Shown here: positions 1 to 10,682 of the stretch, piece after piece
How positions within the stretch are numbered: the first letter of the stretch is position 1
Layout of the letters: each line of letters begins with the position of its first letter
The notes under the pieces: model-generated
What the model was told of the DNA's origin: nothing
Databases searched by the model: none
The model's input: only the letters and a program-made list of their open reading frames with translations
Position numbers and translations under genes: made by a program
Source: Saksenaea vasiformis B4078
Taxonomy: Eukaryota; Mucoromycota; Mucoromycetes; Mucorales; Saksenaeaceae
Assembly: GCA_000697055.1 (NCBI GenBank)
Contig: JNDT01001931.1
Location: forward strand, 1 to 64,000
DNA length: 64,000 nt
Reading direction: 5' to 3'

Positions 1-309
1 GAATTATGCGACGGTGACCGAGAGATATCTTTCTACAACTTTCACATTGGTACCAATTGAAAATGATAAGAAGTGTCATTTTCTCTGTCATTGGGTCCTC
101 TGACCAGGAACCGGTCATCCAGACCATAAGATCTTTTCTTGTTTTGAATATTTCGAATAGATAGGCTCAGGATCCAGAAGGCAGATTAGGCACGGGTAAT
201 ACAACAGCGCTAGATCAAGAGAATACTGATTAGGCGTTTTTAAGAAAAGGAGTTGGTTTGTGCAACTCGTATATTAGCATACCCTCCATTTTACTGTCTT
301 GAAAAATAT

Positions 310-585
310 TTAACAGTGATGAAACAAAGAGTAAGAACTTATCGGCCTGTCAGATTCTTGTGCAGCGTTACCGGTTGTCGTTACACCAGTGGTGTGGCAG
401 ATCTCCTCATTTCGCCACTCATTTTTTGCTGCTACTAGCTCTTCTTTTTCAAAAATCTCCTCTGAAACGTTGGCATCAACGGAAGCGAATACTTCTTCAT
501 GATGCATGTGGTCGTTGTGTTGTTCTTGCGGGGTGTTCATAGCTGACAGCAAGAAGCAAGCTTGTTTTTGGAGCTCCGTTGCCAT
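310..585 (-). CDS. Possible first exon of an unidentified protein
   Basis: An open frame of 91 codons begins with ATG at 585 and points away from the eIF3k gene, leaving about 275 bp between the two starts, which would fit a shared divergent promoter. The predicted peptide is acidic in the middle (positions about 28-50) and has no domain I recognise. Further open frames continue on the minus strand toward position 1, but I could not find a splice junction that joins them in phase, so the end of the gene and even its reality are open. It may be a chance ORF. Confidence 0.25.
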   Translation of the reverse strand: MATELQKQACFLLSAMNTPQEQHNDHMHHEEVFASVDANVSEEIFEKEELVAAKNEWRNEEICHTTGVTTTGNAAQESDRPISSYSLFHHC

Positions 586-860
586 AGAAGTCCGGAGATT
601 AACTGAGCGATTTTATTTGCTGTCTTTAACATCCGAAGATTAAGTAGAAGAGGTTCTCATTCGTTTATGTTAGTTTCCAAAGATTAACAGGCAACTTTCA
701 TTGGCGCACAACACCACAGACACCGCAGGCGAGCCGAGAATGGACTCGTTGGCGGAGCCAGAATATTGGGTACAATGCGATTTCAATTAAAACAGCGACT
801 TTGCTTTCAGGAAAATACGTGCATCCTTCTATTTTGCATCCATCCATTATCAGAGACGCC

Positions 861-1642
861 ATGGCCACAGCAACTGCCAACCGTCCTCAAGCTATCCAGA
901 GCTTAATCGACGGTGTCGAACGTTACAACCCCGAAAATGTCGAGATTTTGGAGGAATACTTGTCCCAGCAATGCAAGAATGGCGAATACGATTTGATGGC
1001 TAATCTGGCTGTTTTGAAATTGTAAGATAATGACGTGCATGCTTCATCATCCAGCTCATCATTTGCGGAAAAAAGGTATCAATTCAACCCAGCATTAGCG
1101 AAGGAACCCGTCATCGTGAACATTCTGGTCAAAGCATTGACTGTTGTTCCCGCTCCTGACTTCAATCTCTGCCTTTACTTATTGACCGAGCAGGCGGTAA
1201 GTAAGCAGCTGTTTCGTGGATGAACACTGAACTCGATGTCCTTTTTTCTTCAAAGTCTCTGGAATCAGTACAACAGTTGACCGTGTTGCAGCAACTTCTG
1301 GAACAATCGCGCTATGCTAAGTTCTGGGAAACATACCAGGGCAATGAGACGTACAAAAAGTTGACCGCAACAGTTGTTGGATTTGATGATGCCATCCGTA
1401 AAGTGATTGGTCACGTCGTTGCCATGTCGCATCAATCGATTAACGCCACTGTTTTGGCCTCGTACCTAGCCTTGTCTGGATCTGCATTCCAGAAGTTTTG
1501 TGAGGAACGACAATGGCAAGAGAAGGATGGTGTTGTGAGCATCCCGATCAACAAGGATAACGAGGTCAAAGCTGTTGTTGTGAGAGAGTCCATCAAGTTT
1601 GAGCAGCTCACCAAGGTGATTGGTTATTCCAACGAGATGTAA
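861..1642 (+). CDS. EIF3K: Translation initiation factor eIF3 subunit k
   Basis: Three exons, 861-1021, 1076-1196 and 1256-1642, give a 222-residue protein, close to the roughly 218 residues of animal eIF3k. Introns are 54 and 59 nt with GT..AG ends. The N-terminal stretch 'GVERYNPENVEILEEYL' followed by 'DLMANLAVLKLYQFNPA' is the family signature; the second piece is only formed once intron 1 is removed. The protein is a CSN8/PSMD8/EIF3K-type winged-helix subunit of the eIF3 scaffold on the 40S ribosome. eIF3k is non-essential in several systems and missing from budding yeast. The start ATG in a CC-ATGG context precedes the conserved block by about 16 residues. The gene converges on the Kcs1 homologue with 220 bp between the stops. 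Confidence 0.92.
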
Positions 1643-1862
1643 ATGAAGTAAAAAGATACACTGTATGTGTGTGTGTGCGTGTGTGTAAATTCCCTTGCTC
1701 TTCAACGCCATTTTTCCCTCCGTCAAGCCTACTTTATATAATAGGACTTGGTTTCCGCACGCTTAAAAAAAAGCCAACCCTTTATTCGCCTTTTCTTATA
1801 CGGAATAGAGCTTGTACATTGTGAATTTTTTTTATACTACAATGATTTGCTGTTGATTTGTA

Positions 1863-3595
1863 TTAAAGGAATGGAGCATAAGCGTCGCTACTTCCTGGAT
1901 AAATAATGTCATTGAATACGTTGTCAGGCTTCACGGAGATGTCTTCCGATCCGCTGCCATAAGTTTTGTAGATCCACTCGAAACAAACCACCAGTGTTTT
2001 GAGACCCAGTAGATAGCCATTGTCAGGGCCTTCGTGTCGCGGCGGAAATGGGTACTCGTCGCGATGCAGTTGCACTTCCTCACCCGTGACGCATTTTGCA
2101 AAATCTATGATACGGATATCTATCTCGCGTTGATTTCCTGGATCTCCGTCATAGATTATCAGTAATGAAGATGCATAGAACCGAGAATCGTTCATGCTCT
2201 TCACAATATTCGCAAGATGTCTTAATTTACGAATAATAGCGGGTATGTGATGCGTCTGACAACCTTTACCATTGTCAAGATAGTCGACCAGCGTATCTCT
2301 GAATGTTACAGGCGTCAACGATCGGCCGTAGTACTTGTCATGAAAGAAAAATTCATTTTTGTCCGCTTTGTATACCTACTAGGAAACCTTAATGCATGCA
2401 CATGGTTTTTGCTTGTTACATTCTTTTTACTTGCCTGCATACCACAAATGCGAACACCTAATGCCTTACTTGTGGATAATTCACACTTGAGTGTTTGACT
2501 TCTCATCTTCTCCTTTGTTGCGTTCACGCCGTACTGTCGGGTTCCCATTTTTAAATCAAGCACACAAGGATACTTGACGCCGTCTGTCAGATCCTCCAGT
2601 AGAATGTACTGACTCATTGTATCGGATGATATGTTTTGGATGCGTTCCAGCATACAGAGAGACCACGGATTATTTCTTCGTTCTGACGTGTCACTGGTTG
2701 GCTCGTTTGAATTTGAAAGGATATTCGCATTGATTTCAATGACTGGTAAATCGCTTGATTTGCTCCTCTCTATACCACCAACGTCATCCATGGAGAAAAT
2801 TTCATCGTCTCCAGATTCTGTGTCCATCACTGGTACAGTGATACTTCGTCTGGATATTGCTGGCCTTGTTGTCACAGCTCGTTGCTGGAAGCTTGCGCCA
2901 TACACCGGGGCTGAACGACCGCCATGTGACATTTTCCATGAATTTTTTTCGTATACATCTGAAAAACTGTGGGATAAGGTTGAATCGGCCGACCGTCGGC
3001 CTGGCGATCGCCTTTGCCAATTGTCTACCTGCCGTAGACGTTCACGTAATGCATCCGGTGAAAAGACTTCCCGTAGTACTTGTTCTTGAAATGTTCTTGA
3101 TCGTGTTCTTCTTGGCTGGGATAGTGACGATGATGACGACGACGATGATGATGATAATCTGCGGGCGCCTTTACTGCACGCTCGCCAATCGCGTAGAAGA
3201 TGTTTGTTCTTTTCAAATACAACTACTGGTATCAATGTGGGATCCTCATTCGACACACACCGATAGGTTACATTGAGCGTTCCCAAATAACGTGGAGTAA
3301 AATGTAATAGCGGTGTGTAACGTTCTTCGAGCTTATCATAAAAGGTTTTTTCTTCTATCGACACTGGTTTGCAAATGGCGCGTTTGGAAAACCGGAATAA
3401 TGGCGCATGGCCTCCCACCTGATTTTTGAAAGGAAGGAGAGGCAATGAGGCAGTGATTTGTGTCGGATCAAAATAACGTTGTCGGTTGTCGTCGTCGGAA
3501 GGGTCTTCATTATCACTGCTACTCTCATACATGGTACTTTCCCAATCACTTCCATGGCGAGCATCCTCATAATCAGAAATATTGCACTCGTCCAT
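1863..3595 (-). CDS. KCS1: Inositol hexakisphosphate kinase (Kcs1/IP6K type)
   Basis: Two exons on the minus strand, 3595-2435 and 2375-1863, encode 557 residues. The kinase makes diphosphoinositol phosphates (IP7/PP-InsP) from InsP6. Inositol-polyphosphate kinase hallmarks are present: 'PCVLDLKMGTRQYG' (about residues 343-356, the PxxxDxKxG motif), 'SSLLIIYDGD' (about 456) and 'IDFAK' (about 477), plus the late 'DNGYLLGLKTL'. The N-terminal third is acidic and low-complexity, with a run of ten serines near residue 150. The 59-nt intron (2376-2434) has a GC donor (GCAAGT) rather than GT; removing it joins 'GVRICGMQ' to 'VYKADKNEFF', which fits the family. Budding-yeast Kcs1 is longer because of an extended N-terminus. 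Confidence 0.93.
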
Positions 3596-3715
3596 TGCCT
3601 CGTTCTGGTTTAGAACACGAGTTGATAGTCAACAAAATGAGAAGAAGTAGGTATTTCCCAGTAGAAGGATAATTAACTTCTTCAGCGCGGAAATCAGCGT
3701 CACAAACAGCGCCAG

Positions 3716-3957
3716 CATGGACACCCCCACCGTACCCGATTGGTTCCGTCCGGAAGTGGGTCGCCCAATGGCCACGTGTTGGTAATCAAATATTCGGTTC
3801 GAACGATAACAACAACAGAAACTGACATGTTATCTAAGCTGTGGATCGGAGTGGTTAAGCACGTTTTTATTTTGTACGCTTTTGGTGGAACGACAACGTC
3901 AAGTTCTTTTTTTTTTTTCTGCAAGACGGATTGACAGAAAAATCACACACAATTTCT
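3716..3957 (+). CDS. Possible small two-exon gene, unidentified
   Basis: An ATG at 3716, divergent from KCS1 by 120 bp, opens a 22-codon frame beginning 'MDTPTVPDWFRPEVG'. A GTAATC donor follows at the end of this frame, and several acceptors lie in the next 80 bp, one of which leads into a hydrophobic stretch of about 20 residues. This would suit a tiny membrane protein, for example a mitochondrial one, but I do not recognise it and more than one splice model stays open. It could equally be untranslated leader sequence. Confidence 0.2.
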
Positions 3958-4285
3958 GAATCCCTTGCTCTTTGGACTGACCCTCTTCTTTTTCTTAACC
4001 CCTGCCCCTTCCGGTAGTGATTAACACTGTCAACTATGAAGATGATCCTGTGTGAAGCATGACATTTGACTGCTTTGCTCAGGCATAGGATAAGTGAAAC
4101 CCGCATCTACCTTAACTGTTCCATGCCTATCGGTGGTACTGCAAAAATAGGAAGATAGCATGGATCCATTTCTTGAAAATGCACAATCTGACAACAAAAT
4201 AAGTATATATGAGAAAGAAAAGAAAACCTGCAATCACCTATTCACTGAAGACCAAAAAAAAAAAAAAAAGAAGTTGGGTATAGGG

Positions 4286-4862
4286 CTATATTTTCCAAAG
4301 AAGGACCAATAACACAATATATGCTGCCATAGTAACAATCGTTGTAAGAAGCACCCAGTTGCCGCTTGTTTTAAAGGGCACCGTAACATCGAAAACATCG
4401 AAAGAAGAACGTCGACGCCAGAAGGCAATGGCTAACATGGCGAGTCCAAATACAAAGAATGTAATACCAATTTTGTAGAACTCACGAGTAAATATTTTTA
4501 AGATAAGAAGACCTGTAGAAAATGCTGAAAGAGCCGTTCGCCAATAGGCACCTTCGAATGTGCGTTGTCGAGCTGTCCAATGAACATGAGTATGACATGG
4601 CTTATTCGTCAGCAATGAACATACCTCGAAGGTCCTGCAGCTCAGTTAGTGTCAAAAGTACAGATTCCTTGCGATGTCCTCGGACAAGCTGATCAGTCTT
4701 TTGTTTCGTAGAGGACATAACCGGAATAAAAGAGTACGGGCTGGACACAGATGAACCAAAATTTAAAAGTACGCGTTTTACGCAAAATGTGATTGGCTTG
4801 TTGCATTGAGTTGTTGCGCTCATGACTCGACCATTAGGGTCACGATGGGCTGCATTTAACAT
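4286..4862 (-). CDS. DUF202 family membrane protein
   Basis: Two exons, 4862-4625 and 4572-4286, separated by a 52-nt GT..AG intron, give 174 residues. After splicing, the segment 'ARQRTFEGAYWRTALSAFS' appears, the typical Arg-Thr-Ala-containing opening of DUF202 domains (bacterial YidH-like proteins and the membrane part of fungal VTC-type polyphosphate proteins). Three hydrophobic helices follow: about residues 95-112, 118-137 and 152-172. There is no SPX or VTC catalytic domain, so this is a stand-alone DUF202 protein, probably in an endomembrane; its function is unknown. A second in-frame ATG at 4823 could be the true start, which would shorten the N-terminus by 13 residues. Confidence 0.75.
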
Positions 4863-6453
4863 GCAACGCCATCGTTAAATTTTTTTTTTTGCGTTGAAAT
4901 TATTCACATCAAGGCCAAACTTATTTTCTACTGTTGATAATGATGTTTCAACTAGCGTAGAAAAAGACCCACGAATCAACCAACGTAAGCGTTGTTGGAA
5001 AAAGATGATCGCGAGTAGTGCAATTGTTTCAAGGAATCTATTTGTGTATGCTTTATGTTCTATTTAAAGTAAGCTTTTAGATGACACTATCCGTCACTGG
5101 AGAAACCAGTGCAGTCGCATTGTACAAATTGAACGAGGTAATGTCATGTCATGCATGATAGAATATGCTTACGAGATGCTACTGCTCAGGTACTCAAGGT
5201 GGTCGTAACTCCTCATGCCTGAAGTAGGAAGAGCAGTGTTACAAGAGGTACCATGTACTCGTTTTTTATTCGCTAAAGTAGCAGTAAGGAGGTGTGTCCC
5301 ATCCTTGTGGCGTTTGTAGATACGCCTGCGACCGCACTATCGATAACTACAGCAGCTATATAAGGTTAGTTGAAATTTTGACTACAGATGACGGGAAGAC
5401 CTTAAAGATGCAAATGTGATAGCCGGATTCTCGAGACACTTAGTAGTATGTTAAGCATATTCAGTGACAATAAAAAATGCGGCTACATTCTTTTCTTTCC
5501 TGATTACCAATTGTGCCATGCCGAAGGAAGTAAGTGATCATTGTAATGTAAGTAGTAGTCATGGTAATTCAATTTCAAAGAGCAAATGCAGCTTAGAGTA
5601 AGAAGCGAATGCAGCCTAGAGTAAGTAGCAATTCGTAAGTGAGCGACGTCTATTGTATTAGTCGAACATTTTACTAGTTGAAAGAAAGCAAAAGAACTTC
5701 TATTTTTATTTTATTTTTTACGGCGTTCCCTTTTCTTTCTTTTACTGCCTGACACTACTACTATTGTGCCGTATTTCATCTATACTGCTGTTATAACTAA
5801 TTGATATGTAAATTCCAGTTACCAATAAATGACAAAGATGACCAAACACAGGCGCAAAAAAGACAAAAAAGACTTCTTTTTTAGTGCAAGACAAATAGCG
5901 ACTTAACTTCTTGAAAATATTTATTTTCTAAAGAAAGAAAGAAAAAATAATAATAACATTATTCAAGCATTTAGACTTCCTTTTTAAACCTTTACCGAGT
6001 TACTCGACTCAGTTTAACTAACACATAACAATAACTCAGAGGATCGGGCACATCATTACAAAGAAAAAAAAGAATGACAGGAACAAAATAAAAATCGAAA
6101 AGATAGAAATCGTACTACTTAAAAATGGAAGGAACCGAGAGCAGAGAGAAAATAAAGATCAACATGAAATAGAAGAAAAATGGAAAAAGAAGATAAACCA
6201 GAAAGATAAGAGAAAAAAAACACAGGTCGTCAGGCCAATGGCTGTAATGATCAGCATCAACTATCATGTCCGGGTTGAGGATAGGTCGTTGATGTTGATG
6301 TTTTACAGAATGGCCGAACAAAGCAAGAGAAAATCACCAAATAATAGAGACAAAGTGACCAAAATTAATGTGCAAATAACCAAATAAAGGATATTTTGCG
6401 CGTTTTTGGACGAGGTCTGAAAATGAGACAGACGTCATACTAAATATATCAGC
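4863..6453. other. Gene-free stretch
   Basis: No convincing gene in about 1.6 kb. Base composition is AT-rich, and from about 5880 to 6420 the plus strand is strongly purine-rich with many A and AAG/GAAA runs. This block lies upstream of the tRNA gene and may be old, decayed repeat sequence. Confidence 0.5.
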
Positions 6454-6525
6454 TCCTCATTGGTCCAGCGGTTAGGATTTCTCGCTTTCACCGAGACGGC
6501 CGGGGTTCGACTCCCCGATGGGGAA
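6454..6525 (+). tRNA. tRNA-Glu (anticodon UUC)
   Basis: A 72-nt cloverleaf without intron. The acceptor stem pairs 6454-6460 with 6518-6524 (one T-G pair at the fourth position) and is followed by discriminator A at 6525. The A-box region carries TGGTCCAGCGG and the T-arm carries GGTTCGACTCC (B box). The anticodon stem TCTCG/CGAGA encloses loop CTTTCAC, giving anticodon TTC in DNA, which reads GAA/GAG. CCA is not encoded, as expected for a eukaryote. Confidence 0.95.
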
Positions 6526-6535
6526 TACACTTTGA

Positions 6536-6541
6536 TTTTTT
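6536..6541 (+). terminator. RNA polymerase III terminator of tRNA-Glu
   Basis: Six consecutive T residues on the non-template strand begin 10 nt after the end of the mature tRNA, the standard Pol III stop signal. Confidence 0.8.
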
Positions 6542-7261
6542 GTCGTGCCTGCAAATCCGACAGCCAATCAGAACGAAGGGTCGCGCAGTAATCTTTTGAT
6601 TCCCGCAACTTCTTTACCATCTCGTCAAGACGACTACGGCAACTGCGGCGACCTCTACTGCGAGACCAACAACAACGACTGCGACAGGCAGAAACCCAGT
6701 TACTACGACACCAGCTGCGGTAGACTAGAAGATAGTATAAATAGCTTAGAATAATCCAACGAAATAAAATCATCAACCGTTTTATCTTCTCTTTTATTGT
6801 TCTGTTTATTTCCCTGTGATCCCCCGTGAGTTTGACCATTATATCTCTTTTGGAAGACAACTCAGATCAAGGCCCGCTACGTATACGACATTTTGACATT
6901 TTCGCGAAAAACACATACTTTTTTTAATTATTGTCCTGAAAAGTACTCTTCAAGAGGTATCTTTTGGTGAAAGAACACTCGAAAACGATCACGTTTTGCT
7001 CGAGAAATCTCGACACCATCACTCGCGGCGACTGAAAACGTTCCACTTTGCCCATCTTTGGCACCACTTTTCGTAATTAACTTATAGTACAACCGACTCT
7101 CCAGCTTAAACGAACTCGGATCTGCACGCTTTTTTACATCGATCTCTCGAGTCTCGTGTCACTTCGACTACTGCAACACATTTCGCCATTTCGACATTCC
7201 GAGGACATTACTCAGGAACCAGGACATACAACAAAAAAATTTTTTTTTCGGAGCTACAACA
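6542..7261 (+). other. Leader region between tRNA-Glu and the zinc-finger ORF
   Basis: About 720 bp with no supported ORF on either strand. It may be the 5' untranslated region of the element that carries the zinc-finger ORF. A run of As then Ts sits at about 7231-7249 just before the start codon. I see no obvious boundary repeat next to the tRNA. Confidence 0.35.
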
Positions 7262-7915
7262 ATGGCAGACGCTGGACCTCGCGAACTCTACGGATACATC
7301 GACTTGGTATTCTTCCAGTGCCCGCTATGTCCTGTGATTCACTTCACCAGTCGTGCACTAGTGCTACACTGCACTAAAACGCACAAATTTAAACTAACAA
7401 TGATCTGGCGGTGCTACAATTGCACAGACGCTTTCCGATCGCGTGAGACTTTTGTGAAACACAAATGCGTGCAAATGTACATCGAAGATCAACATATTCG
7501 CGTGCCACCTAACGCCAATCCCGGTCCTGATGGATATCCTATTGATGACCGCAATTTTATCAGTACTTGCAAACAATTTGATTGTTCTCGCTGTCATTCC
7601 CGGTACTTGGATATTGGCGCTCTACAACGGCATTATCATCATTCTCACAAACACCACTTACGGCCCATTTGGCGTTGTCCTACAGGATGCGGCTATTCTA
7701 GCGTTGATCGCTATTTAATTAAACAGCACCGGAAATACGACTGTGACAATACTTCTGAACTGTCCGACTCTGAGGAGACCAACATCTGCATTGGCTGCCA
7801 ATGCAATTTTCCTCCCACGGAACTCGCGGCTCATCAACTTACACACCGTGGCCTTGACGACGCCCTGGCAACGACGTGGAACCTCCCTTTTTCCGGTGAC
7901 CACCTCATAAACTGA
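7262..7915 (+). CDS. C2H2 zinc-finger ORF, probably the 5' ORF of a truncated retroelement
   Basis: An intronless 217-codon ORF. It holds several C2H2-like units: 'CPLCPVIHFTSRALVLHCTK' region (residues about 20-42), 'CYNCTDAFRSRETFVKHKC' (51-69), 'CSRCHSRYLDIGALQRHYHH' (105-124), a Cys-rich unit at 133-155 and 'CIGCQCNFPPTELAAHQLTH' (175-194). A start with several nucleic-acid-binding fingers and no intron, next to a tRNA gene and among transposons, suggests the first ORF of a non-LTR retrotransposon. Nothing of a reverse transcriptase in the same sense follows, because DIRS-derived sequence in the opposite orientation takes over at about 7870-7930. The last 15 or so codons may come from the invading sequence. 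A host transcription factor is the alternative. Confidence 0.5.
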   Translation: MADAGPRELYGYIDLVFFQCPLCPVIHFTSRALVLHCTKTHKFKLTMIWRCYNCTDAFRSRETFVKHKCVQMYIEDQHIRVPPNANPGPDGYPIDDRNFISTCKQFDCSRCHSRYLDIGALQRHYHHSHKHHLRPIWRCPTGCGYSSVDRYLIKQHRKYDCDNTSELSDSEETNICIGCQCNFPPTELAAHQLTHRGLDDALATTWNLPFSGDHLIN

Positions 7916-7932
7916 ATCGTTGTCCATACCGG

Positions 7933-8658
7933 TCACATTTGTTCATCTTGAATTGGTCCCCGACTCGACGCCTTTGCTTGTCCTTCCTTGGGTTCCCTGC
8001 TGATCAGCGTAATTCCCCTAAGGGTTCCTGTCTTCTCGTAGACGACGTGGACATCCCTCCATTGGAGACGACCAAGGTCCGACCGTAACTGCCACATCGA
8101 GGCGACCGCAAGGAGCACCAGCGTCTTGGTCTGCAACTTGGCCAGAGGCAACTCTTCTGTCAGTCCCCAGTTTCGTACGACTCGTAAAATCTCTTCGACG
8201 TCCCAGATTTCCTCCACAGCATTCGATAGAGTGATCTCGCTACATCTTGCCGACTGGAAAAAAGCATGTATCAATTGATTGTTTCGTAGATCGCCTCTCC
8301 CTGAGGCTAACTCCTTGAAGACGCTCGTCAAAACGGCTCGAACTGTTTTCAGATGTGACACTGAGGTACCCTGTCGCTTCAGACTCCATAAGAAACGAGT
8401 TATGCGTTGAATATCTAAATGTCTGGGATCCGCCGGTTCCACTTGATTGACACACCAATGTACCCACTTTTTCCACGCCCCATCGTAGGTTCTTCTGGTA
8501 CCCGCTCGGACTTGTTTTGCCAGGAATCCCTGCAGTTCTTCAGTTATTCCTCTTTCTTCTTGACACGCTTGTATAAGCGCCAGGCGATTAAAGACCATTT
8601 GCGGGTAACCGTCAGTACCAAGGGCGTTCCTCGTGTCATCTTCATCACCATCGGCCAC
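7933..8658 (-). pseudogene. DIRS tyrosine recombinase, C-terminally truncated
   Basis: The 241-codon frame overlaps the end of the RNase H frame. It has the N-terminal SAM-like part ('TRRTYDGAWKKWVHWC', about residues 54-69) and enters the catalytic domain with 'SMWQLRSDLGRLQWRDV', whose Arg should be the first catalytic residue. The later HxxR box and the nucleophilic Tyr are absent: the frame stops at 'QDEQM', and a few codons that look like the usual Cys-Pro-Val continuation lie just past that stop before similarity is lost. The enzyme would be inactive. Confidence 0.8.
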
Positions 8659-9608
8659 AAAACTGCGTTGGCCAGTTTGGTGTTACCAGAATCGCCTCTT
8701 GGACTCGGTCTTGTTGGTATTTCCGCAATACCTTCGGGGTTAGTTTCCAAGGTGGATACATGTACAGTCCCTTCTTCGGCCACGTCTGTTGGAACGCATC
8801 TGTTGCTGTCGCTTTGGGATCCGTTTCGTAGCTCCAGTATGTTGGCAATTTCTTGTTGTGATGGGCCACAAAGGCATCGATCCGGAGTGGCACCCTGTTC
8901 CACCGCTTCTGAATCTTCTTGAACGCCCACCTGGGCAAAGCCTTTTCGTACAGTGGTACTATCTGTCTGCTCAGGGCGTCTGCCTTCGTATTCTGTATCC
9001 CGGGAATATGGGAATAATGTACCTCCAGCTGGTATCGGTTGCAGATTCCCTGGATTTCCAGGGCTAGTAACTGTAATGGCCGGGACGCCGTCCCTCCCGC
9101 CTTCCATGCATACTTGATTGCGCTGATATTGTCCAACATCAGATGGATGGTAGAGTTTCGGTATTTTTGTGCATGCAGTTGCAAAGCTATCTTTATCGCG
9201 ATAAGTTCCCTTGCGTTGATTGACAGCTGTTGTTCTTCTGTGGACCAATATCTTGCTGTTGCTATTGTTTGTGAGTAGACTCCCCATCCCGAGTCTGACG
9301 CATCCACTTGGATGGTCACTTGGGGTTCCGGTCGCGGTGCCTGATGTATTGGAAGGCCTTGATTGGTTCTCTCCGTCTGGAGCCACCAGTTGAGGTCCTT
9401 GACGGAATCCTTGGATAGAGGACATGGGTCCTCCCGCCGGCTGCTCTTCCCCTGCAACGCCTGAGCTACATCGCGTTGTAAGAACCTGGTGTGCAACAGG
9501 GCTTCGCCTACAGCTGGAATCAGACTGGTCATCTTGCCGATTATCCCGGCTACCCAACGGCACGAGTAAGTCTCCCTCAGGGCCTGCTTCACTCTCGTCC
9601 GTAGTTTG

Positions 9609-9869
9609 GAGGATGGTCGTTCTCATCGGAACATCCGAAAGTTTAGTAAATGCTGCATGTTCGCACATCACACGTCATTTCTTTCAAACGACCCCTTCTA
9701 AATAAAACGAGTGCGTCCTCTTTAGAAGCGTTTATGCTATAGTACAGCAGCGATCATTTCAATCAATCATATCTCTTAGAACATCGGCGGCCGCTCAAAC
9801 ATTGCATATTTATTCGTCATCTTTTGATTCGGAAAACAATCTCATCTACAAAACTTCTGGATATCCACC
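9609..9869 (+). mobile_element. Short inverted-repeat element, copy A (inside the DIRS RT gene)
   Basis: 261 bp flanked by TTTG at 9605-9608 and 9870-9873, a 4-bp target duplication. Taking out the element plus one TTTG restores an unbroken DIRS reading frame, which fixes both ends. The same sequence recurs at 36635-36898 (copy B, very similar) and, more diverged and inverted, at about 13985-14239 (copy C). Sub-terminal inverted similarity is visible: ATCCGAAAGTTTAG near the left end against the reverse complement of ACTTCTGGATAT at the right. It has no transposase, so it is a MITE-like non-autonomous element. Confidence 0.75.
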
Positions 9870-10290
9870 TTTGTTTATCTTGTCTTTCGGGGCGATGATC
9901 TCCATGGTCTTGGTATTTAACTGAATTTCCAGGAAGTTCTGCTGTTGTAACGGTTGTAGTACGCTCTTCTTCCAATTGATAAGGAATCCCAGACCCTGAA
10001 GATGTCGTACGAGAATGGCCACATGGTCGTGCAGCTGAGATTTGGTCTTGCCTATCACACAGATGTCGTCCAGATAGTAGACTAAGCGGATTCCTTGTTT
10101 CCTAGAGCAAATCTCATCATCTTCGAGAAAATCCGAGGTGATACACTCATTCCAAATGGGAGAGTCTTGTATTGGTACACTGTTCCTCGATGTTCAAACG
10201 AGAGGTATCTTCTGGAGGCTGGGTGAATTGGCACTACCGTGTACGCATCTTTCAGGTCTAACTTCGCCAGACAGTCGCCTGGTTCGACTA

Positions 10291-10682
10291 TGTGATATAT
10301 GGAGTATTTGCTATCATGTCTTCTGCACAAAATTACTATACACAGCTGTATGCAGCTGTGCAGGGATTATCGTATTTTAATTTTACTTTGACATGGAGAT
10401 CCGCATGCATGAATATGCAGTCATGGTGATCAGAGCAGAAGGACAATCATGTCTATCATCACTCTAAACGAACATGACATTTAATCTATCTTAACGAAAG
10501 CTCTTATTCAACATGCACCGCTGATCACTGTTATTTTTATTATTGTAGAAGAGCCAGTAAAAAGATATATAAGCTGGGTCGATTAATATACAATAAAGAA
10601 TATAACACAAGTCTCGAAGGATTTATCCGTCTGATTCTTTTTATTGATTTTCTTCTACAAACCTTTTCATTCCTATATCACA
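10291..10682 (+). mobile_element. Solo LTR, copy 1 (inside the DIRS RT gene)
   Basis: 392 bp with perfect 9-bp terminal inverted repeats TGTGATATA...TATATCACA (so TG...CA ends) and a 5-bp target duplication GACTA at 10286-10290 and 10683-10687. A TATATAA box lies near 10567 and an AATAAA signal near 10593 on the plus strand, as in an LTR promoter/polyadenylation region. No internal retroelement genes are present, so this is a solo LTR left by recombination. A second copy in inverted orientation is at 41511-41903. Confidence 0.88.

Noticed and set aside
1466..1726. Minus-strand ORFs overlapping the eIF3k last exon
   Set aside because: Shadows of the eIF3k coding sequence and a TG-repeat in its 3' region.
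6435..6860. 141-codon minus-strand frame
   Set aside because: It runs through the tRNA-Glu gene and a low-complexity CGA/CAA stretch; no domain content.
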